Shown in pieces: positions 1 to 5,616 of a stretch of 7,875 nt of DNA (position 1 is the stretch's first letter; every line of letters begins with the position of its first letter). Location: assembly GCA_964448045.1 (NCBI GenBank), contig CAYUVF010000093.1, positions 1 to 7,875 on the forward strand. The letters are read 5' to 3'. A program made the translations under genes and the position numbers. The DNA comes from CAYUVF01 sp964448045. GTDB lineage: Bacteria > Bacteroidota > Rhodothermia > Rhodothermales > Salinibacteraceae. The notes below the pieces were generated by a model. That model was given only the letters and a program-made list of their open reading frames with translations, searched no databases and had not been told where the DNA came from.

Positions 1-405
1 CCGCCCGATGAGGGGCCAGACGACGACGGCTCGTGCATGATCGTGCTGGCCACCGATGCGCCGCTGTCGCCCCGCAACCTGGAGCGCATGGCCAGGCGGG
101 CTATCATGGGGCTTGCGCGTACCGGCAGTTTCATGAGCAACGGATCGGGCGATTTCGTCATCGCATTCAGCACACAGAACCGCACCGACGAGTCCGAGCG
201 GCGCGCGATCGAACAGCTATCCAACCGCCGGATGAGCCCGCTCTTTTTGGCTACCGTCGAAGCGGTCGAAGAAGCGGTTTACAACGCCCTTGCGGCTGCG
301 ACGACCGTCCGTGGGCGCGACGGGCGGGTGCGGGAGGCGCTGTCGCTGGATCGGGTGCGCGATCTGCTGCGCGAGGCCGGGCGCATCTCCCCGAGCGAAG
401 ACTGA
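1..405 (+). CDS. P1 family peptidase (DmpA/BapA-type), C-terminal part, 5' truncated
   Basis: The reading frame is open from base 1 and ends at TGA 403-405, so the gene starts left of the window. The peptide contains DGSCMIVLATDAPL, then LARTGSF and NGSGDFVIAFST, the hallmark of the DmpA/BapA aminopeptidases (Ntn-hydrolase-like). These are made as one chain that cuts itself in front of a Ser, which becomes the N-terminal nucleophile of the small subunit. The likely cleavage is between Gly (28-30) and Ser (31-33). The Ser of NGSGD lies 38 residues after that Ser, the same distance as Ser250 to Ser288 in BapA as I recall it. The next acidic residue, two further on, is Asp here, where BapA has Glu290. 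The visible part is therefore nearly the complete small subunit (about 124 residues). The family removes N-terminal residues from small peptides, including D- or beta-amino acid peptides; the substrate here is unknown. The internal ATG at 37 is not the start. Confidence 0.9.
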   Translation, partial: PPDEGPDDDGSCMIVLATDAPLSPRNLERMARRAIMGLARTGSFMSNGSGDFVIAFSTQNRTDESERRAIEQLSNRRMSPLFLATVEAVEEAVYNALAAATTVRGRDGRVREALSLDRVRDLLREAGRISPSED

Positions 406-589
406 TCGGCGGACGGCTCTTCTGCGCCGGTCCGGGGGAGAGTCGCGGTGACGACGGGCCATGGCGATTTACGCGGCGCGGCGAACAAAGGCGCGCGAGG
501 GGACGTTGAGCAGCTATCGGGCGGGGAAGCCAACGCATGGCCGTTCCGCCTGACGCCCTTTTCTGTCGCACCGCGCCTGCGCATCCGTC
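406..589. other. Intergenic gap between peptidase and PEGA gene
   Basis: This 184-bp gap has no open frame that looks coding. I see no clear terminator with a T-run and no convincing promoter pair. A TTGAGC at 506-511 has no -10 box 16-18 bp downstream. Confidence 0.5.
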
Positions 590-1771
590 ATGGACGAGCC
601 GAACCGCCCCCCTGCCGGGGACTCTGATCCGCCGCGCGGCTCCCCGTATGGCGAGCCGCCGTGGTTTGCGGCCGAGGCGTACCGGGGCACCAGCTGGACG
701 GATCGGCTGCGCTACCACGCCTTTCCGATTGCTGTGGCGATTGTCGTGATCGGGTTCGGCGCGCTCTTTTACTTCGCCCCGCACCCGGGGGCCGAGGTCC
801 GGAGTCCGATGCCGGCCGAGCCGCCACCGGCCGCCGAGGCGGAGGAGCGGGGAGCGATAGGCACCGGCACGGCCACCCTGACGGTCGTGTCCCAGCCGAG
901 CGCGGCCACGGTGCGCATCGACGGCGACAGCATCGGCACGACGCCGCTGGAAGACTACGCGATGTCGTCGGGCGTCTACATCGTGAACGTGCAGAAGCCG
1001 GGCTACTTCGACCGGGACACGATCCTGGTACTGCGGGCCGACCAGTCCCAGCGCTACGCGCCCGAGCTGCGGCCGAGCGGCGCCCCCGAGGCCTCGTCCT
1101 CCTCGTCGTCTGATGAAGGACTGCCGGGGCAGGTGCGCGGTCCCGACGTGCCCAATGGGGCTGGACCGGATGCATCCGCATCGGCTGATCCGGCATCGGC
1201 TGATCCGGCATCGGCTGATCCGGCATCGGCTGATCCGGCATCGGCCGAGGGGACGGAGGATCGGGCCACGCCGCCTTCGTCCGACGCAGTAAACGCCGAG
1301 GCGGCCTCCGCGTCGCCCCCCGATACGCCCTCCGCTCCCCCGTCGACGGGGCGGCTCGTTGTGCAGTCGGAGCCCGCGGGGTCGGGGGTGCAGCTGAACG
1401 GCGACTCGGTAGGGACGACGCCGCTCGATCTCGGCGCAGTGGCGGCGGGGTCCTATCAGCTCCGGATCGCGCAGGCCGGCTACGAGCCCGTTACCCGATC
1501 CGTGGCCATTCGCCCCGACGCCCCGGCCCGCGTCTCGGCTGCGCTCACGCCGCGACCGGGGCGCCTGCGGGTGCTGGTGCAGCCCTGGGGGTCGATCTAC
1601 GTGGACAGTGCCCTGCAGGTGCGCGACAGCGACGTGTGGTACGAGGTGGAGTTGGCGCCGGGCCGCTACACCGTCCGCGCCACGCATCCAGCGCTGGGGG
1701 AGGAGGCGCGGACCGTCGAACTGGCCCCGGGCGGCACGCAGGAGGTAGTGTTTGACCTGCGCGACGGCTGA
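590..1771 (+). CDS. PEGA-domain membrane protein
   Basis: A 393-residue protein. Residues 1-45 are a Pro-rich, presumably cytoplasmic tail. Residues 46-63 (PIAVAIVVIGFGALFYFA) form one membrane helix, so the rest should face outward. Three domains follow. Residues 95-162 are a PEGA domain (VVSQPSAATVRIDGDSIGTTPL ... GVYIVNVQKPGY). Residues 253-322 are a second (SEPAGSGVQLNGDSVGTTPL ... GSYQLRIAQAGY). Residues 325-391 are a more diverged third copy (GSIYVDS ... LAPGRYTVRATHP). The linker between the first two (163-252) is rich in Ser, Ala, Asp and Pro and holds four SADPA repeats. PEGA domains are small beta-sandwiches common in surface proteins and in the extracellular parts of signalling proteins; no enzyme domain is present here. 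The ATG at 590 gives the complete tail plus helix; no Shine-Dalgarno sequence precedes it. The exact role is unknown; an envelope-associated scaffold or binding protein is the safest reading. Confidence 0.85.
   Translation: MDEPNRPPAGDSDPPRGSPYGEPPWFAAEAYRGTSWTDRLRYHAFPIAVAIVVIGFGALFYFAPHPGAEVRSPMPAEPPPAAEAEERGAIGTGTATLTVVSQPSAATVRIDGDSIGTTPLEDYAMSSGVYIVNVQKPGYFDRDTILVLRADQSQRYAPELRPSGAPEASSSSSSDEGLPGQVRGPDVPNGAGPDASASADPASADPASADPASADPASAEGTEDRATPPSSDAVNAEAASASPPDTPSAPPSTGRLVVQSEPAGSGVQLNGDSVGTTPLDLGAVAAGSYQLRIAQAGYEPVTRSVAIRPDAPARVSAALTPRPGRLRVLVQPWGSIYVDSALQVRDSDVWYEVELAPGRYTVRATHPALGEEARTVELAPGGTQEVVFDLRDG
1181..1245 (+). repeat. 15-bp tandem repeat inside PEGA gene
   Basis: Unit TCGGCTGATCCGGCA occurs four times in perfect succession (1181-1195, 1196-1210, 1211-1225, 1226-1240), followed by TCGGC. 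Each unit encodes Ser-Ala-Asp-Pro-Ala (residues 198-217). Because the unit is a multiple of three, gain or loss of copies would only change linker length. The copies are identical even at third positions, which points to recent expansion by slippage. Confidence 0.95.
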
Positions 1772-1886
1772 GCCGTCCCGGCTGCTGGCAATCGATCCGT
1801 CGGCCTTCGTATGTTGCAGGCCGACCGCTCTCCAACGTGAGACTCGGCCGCATGTCCTGGCCCTTCCACATCGACCCGTATCTGCT

Positions 1887-3359
1887 ATGAGCCGGCTTCC
1901 CCGCATGACTGGATCGCTCGCTTCTGGATGCCGAGGCCGGGCGATGGCGATAGCGCTTCTTGGCGCGCTGCTTCTTGGCGGATGCCTCGGGGGAGTTCCC
2001 GCGGCGGCGCAAGTCCCACCCGATACGACGAACGCCGATACCACCGCGGCCGACCCCACCGCGGCTGATGCAACCGCTCCGGCCTGCGAGGCCACGCTGG
2101 CTGCAGCAGAGCAGGCCTATCGAAACCGGGACTACGCGGCCGCGGTCGCCGAGGCGTCGGCATGCGTCGAACAGGAGGGCGTGCCCGATACAGAGCGCGT
2201 GGCGGCCTATCGGTTGATGGGGCTGGCATTCCTCCGGCAGAACGCCCTGTTGCAGGCGCGGGCGGCGATCATTAACCTGCTGTCGATCGAGCCGACCTAC
2301 GCCGCCGATCCGGTTGAGGACCCGCCGAACTACAGCCTGTTCGTGTCGATGGTGCGGCAAGGTGTGCGCCCCATGGCGACGTCCGCGGCCGGGTCCCGGC
2401 CGACGAGCGGGGGGAACGGGATCCGCGTGCGCTATCGCGATCGGGGCTTCGAGCGCCTCAACGGCATCAAGGTAACGCTCTGGCGGCCCCGCGCCCCCGA
2501 GCGCCAGGCCGGCTGGGTGAATGGGCTGACGGTGGGGCTGCCCTTGAGCGGGGCGAGCCGCGTGCGCGGCATCGGCGTGGGGGTGATCGGGATCGACGGG
2601 CGACGCGCGATGCGGGGGGTCGGCGTGGGCGGCGTCGGCCTGGCGGCGGGGCGCTACACGGGGCTGGCGGTATCCGGCCTGGGGCTCCTGGTTCGCGAGC
2701 GGTTTACGGGGATCGGCGTGAGCGGGCTCGGCACGGCCGGGCGTGGCGCGCTCCGCGGGATCCTGGTTGGCGGGCTGGGCCACGGCGTCACCGGCTCGAT
2801 CACGGGCGTGCAGGTGGGCGGCCTGGGCGTAGTGGGCTTTGGCCCGGTGCGCGGCATCAGCGTCGGCGGGCTCGGCGTGGGAAGCTGGGAAGCGGACGTG
2901 GCCGGCATTCAGGTGGGCGGGCTCGGTGTCGGCGCGCGGACGACCCTCACCGGGCTTACTGTCGGGCCGGTGGGCGTGCTGAGTGGCGGCGCCCTCACCG
3001 GCCTTACGGCGTCGGGGGGAGTCGTGTGGTCGGGCGGGCGAATTCGCGGCATCCAGACGGCGGGCGCTGGCGTCTTCGGCGCCGCCCTGCAGGGCATCAC
3101 GGCCGCGCCGGTGGTGGCCGGCGGTACCGATATCGGACTGATCGCCGCGCCCGCGTATTACCGCGGCGGGGCTAAGGGCTCGATGACGGGCCTCGCCGTC
3201 AGCGCCTTCAACCACGTACGGGGCCGGCAGCGCGGCCTCACGATTGGGCTCATCAACTACGCCGAAACGCTCCGCGGCATTCAGATCGGCGTGCTGAACT
3301 ACGCAGCCAACAACCCGCGCTTTTTGCGGCTCCTGCCCGGAATCAACCTGAATCTGTGA
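1887..3359 (+). CDS. Secreted TPR-like / LA_2272-type surface-repeat protein
   Basis: A 490-residue protein from ATG 1887. Residues 1-41 form an export signal: basic start, hydrophobic core AIALLGALLLGG, then either a lipobox (LGGC, Cys33) or a signal-peptidase I site (AAA before Gln42). Residues 66-140 look like a TPR-type helical repeat pair (AEQAYRNRDYAAAVAEASAC, then LMGLAFLRQNALLQARAAI). From about residue 209 to the end there are some dozen short repeats of the form G-hydrophobic-x-V-G-G-L-G, spaced about 18-20 residues, such as GIQVGGLGVG and GIQIGVLNYAANNP. This is the pattern of LA_2272-family surface repeats, with the family's usual ending (LLPGINLNL). Such repeats probably form a stacked beta structure on the cell surface. 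The frame is open upstream to a TTG at 1752, but that start overlaps the previous gene and would bury the signal peptide, so I prefer 1887 (ATG 1905 also possible). Function unknown. Confidence 0.82.
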   Translation: MSRLPRMTGSLASGCRGRAMAIALLGALLLGGCLGGVPAAAQVPPDTTNADTTAADPTAADATAPACEATLAAAEQAYRNRDYAAAVAEASACVEQEGVPDTERVAAYRLMGLAFLRQNALLQARAAIINLLSIEPTYAADPVEDPPNYSLFVSMVRQGVRPMATSAAGSRPTSGGNGIRVRYRDRGFERLNGIKVTLWRPRAPERQAGWVNGLTVGLPLSGASRVRGIGVGVIGIDGRRAMRGVGVGGVGLAAGRYTGLAVSGLGLLVRERFTGIGVSGLGTAGRGALRGILVGGLGHGVTGSITGVQVGGLGVVGFGPVRGISVGGLGVGSWEADVAGIQVGGLGVGARTTLTGLTVGPVGVLSGGALTGLTASGGVVWSGGRIRGIQTAGAGVFGAALQGITAAPVVAGGTDIGLIAAPAYYRGGAKGSMTGLAVSAFNHVRGRQRGLTIGLINYAETLRGIQIGVLNYAANNPRFLRLLPGINLNL

Positions 3360-3424
3360 TTTTCCGGATCGCAGACCGGTGCGGGCGTCGCCGGGGATTG
3401 GTGCTCCCGCGGCAGACGCGTGCG

Positions 3425-3453
3425 CTTAAGGAGGGCGCCGGGGGGCCGATAAT
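3425..3453 (+). promoter_or_regulatory. Candidate sigma70-like promoter for HDOD gene
   Basis: CTTAAG at 3425-3430 and GATAAT at 3448-3453 are separated by exactly 17 bp. Transcription would begin near 3460, leaving a leader of about 50 nt before ATG 3512. The same pair occurs in front of the 61-residue gene. Confidence 0.6.
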
Positions 3454-3511
3454 GAGGGTACGACCCTCCTGCCTGCGTTCATCCTCGCCCATCAGTTGCC
3501 GACGTCCCCCC

Positions 3512-4441
3512 ATGAGCGGAGCCGCCACGATTCATCTCACGTCCCCCGTTCGCGCCGAGCCCGATCTGCAGCCCGAGCTCAAACTCGACCTCAAGCTGGA
3601 TCTGCCCCCGCTTCCGCGCACCGTTTCTGAAGTGTTGCGGCTGCTATCCGAGCCGCGTGAGGAGCTCGACGCCGCCCAGCTCGTGGAGGTCGTCGACAGC
3701 GACCCGGTCGTGGCAGCCGCGGTGCTGCGGCGGATCAACTCGGCCTTTTACGGCATGCGCCGGACGATCAGCAGCGTGCGCAAGGCCGTCATGCTGCTCG
3801 GCTTTCTGGAGGTGGCTAACCTCGTCCTGACGACGGGGATGAGCCGCTTCCGCGAGGCCTTCAGCACGACCGATCGCGCGGGGCTGTTCGACCGGATCAT
3901 GGAGGTGAGCATCGGCGCCGGGCAGTTTGCGTGGCTGCTCGCCGAGGAGTACGACCTCGACAGCGAGGGTAAGGCGTACACGAGCGGGCTGCTTCACAGC
4001 GTGGGGCGGATGATCCTGCTCTTTAACCGCCCGGAGGAATACGCGTCGCTCTGGGCGTCGGCGGAGGACGTGCTGCCGGCCCCCGAGCGTGAGCGCGCCC
4101 AGTTTGGCGCCGACTACTTGACCATCGGCGCTGCGGCCGCCGAGGAGTGGCAGCTGCCGCCCGTACTGGGAGAGGTGATTGCGCATCAGGCCGACCCCGA
4201 GGCGCTGACCGGTACGGCCCGCGTCATCGCGGCGCTCGTGGGCACCGCAACCGCGGCGGCGGGGCAGCTCGCGGCAGCCTCTGAGGAGGACGCCGAAATC
4301 GTGGAGGCCGACCGTGGCTCGTCGGTCCATCTGCAGATGCTGGCGGAGCTGGTGGGCATCGAGGAGGGCGCCATCCTCCAGTGCATCGCCGCCAACCGAG
4401 AGGCGGTGACCAGCTACGTGGCGACGATGATGGTCGTGTGA
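3512..4441 (+). CDS. HDOD domain protein
   Basis: A 309-residue protein from ATG 3512. Residues 31-235 form an HDOD domain: LPPLPRTVSEVLRLL, then DSDPVVAAAVLRRINSAFYG, then ISSVRKAVMLLGFLEVANLVL, then GLLHSVGRMIL (159-169). HDOD domains descend from the HD phosphohydrolase fold but lack its metal ligands. Here the HD pair of the related HD-GYP family (GLLHDIG) reads His-Ser (162-163), so it should be non-catalytic. Members act in signalling, often alongside GGDEF or response-regulator domains, but this one has no attached output domain. A helical, acidic C-terminal tail (250-309) has no family I can name. A GTG at 3356 overlaps the stop of the previous gene and would extend the frame by 52 residues, but a good promoter lies inside that extension, so the ATG at 3512 is preferred. 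No Shine-Dalgarno sequence. Confidence 0.85.
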   Translation: MSGAATIHLTSPVRAEPDLQPELKLDLKLDLPPLPRTVSEVLRLLSEPREELDAAQLVEVVDSDPVVAAAVLRRINSAFYGMRRTISSVRKAVMLLGFLEVANLVLTTGMSRFREAFSTTDRAGLFDRIMEVSIGAGQFAWLLAEEYDLDSEGKAYTSGLLHSVGRMILLFNRPEEYASLWASAEDVLPAPERERAQFGADYLTIGAAAAEEWQLPPVLGEVIAHQADPEALTGTARVIAALVGTATAAAGQLAAASEEDAEIVEADRGSSVHLQMLAELVGIEEGAILQCIAANREAVTSYVATMMVV

Positions 4442-4498
4442 TGGTCGTCCCATCGGGCCCGGCGCAGGAGAGACGCCGCGGCGGACCCGGAGGTCGCA

Positions 4499-4527
4499 TT
4501 TAAGTTGCGCGCGACTCGTTCGATAAT
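4499..4527 (+). promoter_or_regulatory. Candidate sigma70-like promoter for 61-residue gene
   Basis: TTTAAG at 4499-4504 and GATAAT at 4522-4527 lie 17 bp apart, in the 125-bp gap between the HDOD gene and ATG 4567. Expected transcription start near 4534, giving a leader of about 33 nt. Confidence 0.6.
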
Positions 4528-4566
4528 CGGCACCGAGTCACTATTCACCTGCCAACCCCTGGTCTT

Positions 4567-4752
4567 ATGGAACGCGCCCGTCAACAGATCGCCCAGGAAG
4601 CGCTGCTCGAACGCGAGTATCTGCGGATCTGCCAGCTCGAAGAAATCGGGGAGGCCTGCTACCGGCGCGGGGCGTACGGGCGATACATCCAGTACGTCGA
4701 ACGCGCCGAAGCCGCTTCCCGCCGCTGGATCCGCCGCGTCGAGCGGTGCTGA
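4567..4752 (+). CDS. Small helical protein, 61 residues, unknown function
   Basis: I do not recognise this protein. It begins MERARQQIAQEALLEREY and ends WIRRVERC. It is rich in Arg and Glu with no Pro and almost no Gly, so it is probably one or two long amphipathic helices, cytoplasmic, with no signal peptide or membrane segment. It has two Cys: one central (LEEIGEACYRR) and one as the very last residue. Support for it being real comes from context: a promoter pair ending 39 bp before the ATG and a strong intrinsic terminator 57 bp after the stop, which together make a unit carrying only this gene. No Shine-Dalgarno sequence. The opposite strand has an open frame here (4414-4821), but its product is not protein-like and it has no signals of its own. 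It could be a small regulator or structural partner, but nothing in the sequence decides this. Confidence 0.6.
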   Translation: MERARQQIAQEALLEREYLRICQLEEIGEACYRRGAYGRYIQYVERAEAASRRWIRRVERC

Positions 4753-4808
4753 CTGGAGGGCCGCCCGCTCGTGGGCCGGGGGAGCGATTCTGTTTTGACC
4801 TGTCATCT

Positions 4809-4840
4809 GCCGCATGCGCATCTGCGCTGCGGCTTTTTTT
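4809..4840 (+). terminator. Rho-independent terminator after the 61-residue gene
   Basis: GCCGCA (4809-4814) pairs with TGCGGC (4828-4833); inside it, after a one-base bulge, GCGC (4816-4819) pairs with GCGC (4824-4827) around the loop ATCT. Seven T residues follow directly (4834-4840). This is the clearest terminator in the window. Confidence 0.9.
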
Positions 4841-4878
4841 GTGCTCGGATCGAGGGGGAGCGCTGATGCCGATCCCTA

Positions 4879-4907
4879 TTGAAAAATGCAATATTTTCGC
4901 CTATATT
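4879..4907 (+). promoter_or_regulatory. Candidate sigma70 promoter for lipocalin-like gene
   Basis: TTGAAA (4879-4884) and TATATT (4902-4907) are separated by exactly 17 bp and each differs from the sigma70 consensus at one base. They lie in an AT-rich patch (about 4875-4960) that stands out in this GC-rich window, just after a terminator. Transcription would start near 4914, leaving a leader of about 59 nt. Confidence 0.65.
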
Positions 4908-4960
4908 CAAGAAAGGTTCACGGTCGGAGGACCCCGTTCAAATTTTATCATTGGCTAAAA

Positions 4961-4966
4961 AGGTGG
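4961..4966 (+). promoter_or_regulatory. Shine-Dalgarno-like site
   Basis: AGGTGG lies 6 bp before ATG 4973. It is the only good ribosome-binding site I see in front of a gene here, and it favours 4973 over the upstream ATG at 4886. Confidence 0.5.
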
Positions 4967-4972
4967 CGCGTC

Positions 4973-5446
4973 ATGAAGCGATATTGGCTTCGATTCGTAG
5001 TCCTCACGTTGTTGGTCGTGGGAGGCGTCGCGCCCGCGGCGGCCCAGCTTCCGACGAACGAGCTGGAGGGGACCTGGCGAATGGTTTCGCAGGAGCTCGT
5101 CTACCCCGACTCGGTAGTCGATCAGTCCGATCAGTGGGGGCCGGGGTACAAGATTTTGAACTCGACGCATTTCGCGTGGGGCCGGGAGACGGGCAACGGG
5201 GAGGAGGTGCTGGCCGGGGGCGGCTGGTACGAGTACGACCCGGAGACCAACACCTATATCGAGCACATCGAATACCACTCGGATACCGATCTGGCCGGGG
5301 CGGCGATTGAGTTCACCGCCCGCGTTGAGGGAGATACGTGGTACCACATCGGCGATCTGGGAGCGTACAAGCTCCGCGAGGTCTGGGCGCGCGTTGAGCG
5401 CGCCCCCGCGCCGCGTCCGACGGCCTCGGGCGGCGATCCCGAGTGA
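4973..5446 (+). CDS. Secreted lipocalin-like protein
   Basis: A 157-residue protein. Residues 1-24 are a classical signal peptide (MKRYWLRF, then VVLTLLVVGG, ending APAAA before Gln25), so the protein should leave the cytoplasm. The mature part opens with ELEGTWRMVSQELVYPDS and continues with YKILNSTHFAWGRE, GGGWYEYDPETNTYIEHIEY and IEFTARVEGDTWYHIGDL. This G-T-W ... K-I-L-x-x-T-H-F-A-W ... G-G-x-Y-x-Y ... Y-x-E-H-I-E-Y series is that of the lipocalin-like (DUF4488-type) proteins common in Bacteroidota, small beta-barrels that may bind a hydrophobic ligand. No ligand or enzyme activity can be read from the sequence. The tail APAPRPTASGGDPE is low complexity. An in-frame ATG at 4886 would add 29 residues in front of the signal peptide and lies inside the promoter, so it is rejected. 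The gene appears to form its own unit. Confidence 0.83.
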   Translation: MKRYWLRFVVLTLLVVGGVAPAAAQLPTNELEGTWRMVSQELVYPDSVVDQSDQWGPGYKILNSTHFAWGRETGNGEEVLAGGGWYEYDPETNTYIEHIEYHSDTDLAGAAIEFTARVEGDTWYHIGDLGAYKLREVWARVERAPAPRPTASGGDPE

Positions 5447-5616
5447 GCCGCGTCCGACCGACAATGCGATCCGCGTTGAGGGCCCGTCTTTGCGCATCGT
5501 GTGGATTCGGAGTCCGGCCCGCGGCCGCGCCGAAACGACGGCTTGCGGCAGGGCGTACAGGCTGATCTCTGGACGCGCGGTCCGGAGCGCAACGGGGTTC
5601 TCGCAGACGAGCGGAA
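5447..5616. other. Intergenic gap before antiporter gene
   Basis: This 170-bp gap holds no convincing gene, terminator or promoter. TTGAGG at 5476-5481 has no -10 box at the right distance. The antiporter may be read through from the lipocalin-like gene or use a promoter I cannot recognise. Confidence 0.4.

Noticed and set aside
1810..1815. TATGTT as -10 box for the surface-repeat gene
   Set aside because: No -35 box at 16-18 bp (only GGCAAT-like sequence), so the match is too weak to list.
1752..1886. Upstream TTG start for the surface-repeat gene
   Set aside because: It overlaps the PEGA gene and would place 45 unrelated residues before the signal peptide.
251..2095. 614-residue open frame on the - strand, including RCRIS repeats
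   Set aside because: It runs opposite the PEGA gene and the peptidase; its product is Arg-rich low complexity, its repeats are the reverse reading of the 15-bp repeat, and long antisense frames are expected at this GC content.
1545..3215. 556-residue open frame on the - strand
   Set aside because: It mirrors the surface-repeat gene; the product is rich in His, Ala, Arg and Pro with no family motifs.
3356..3511. Upstream GTG start for the HDOD gene
   Set aside because: It overlaps the previous stop codon, and a good promoter lies inside the extension; the added residues are not HDOD-like.
4414..4821. 135-residue open frame on the - strand over the 61-residue gene
   Set aside because: It would run through the + strand terminator region and has no promoter or family motif; the + strand frame fits the signals better.
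4886..4972. Upstream ATG start for the lipocalin-like gene
   Set aside because: It lies between the -35 and -10 boxes of the promoter and would hide the signal peptide.
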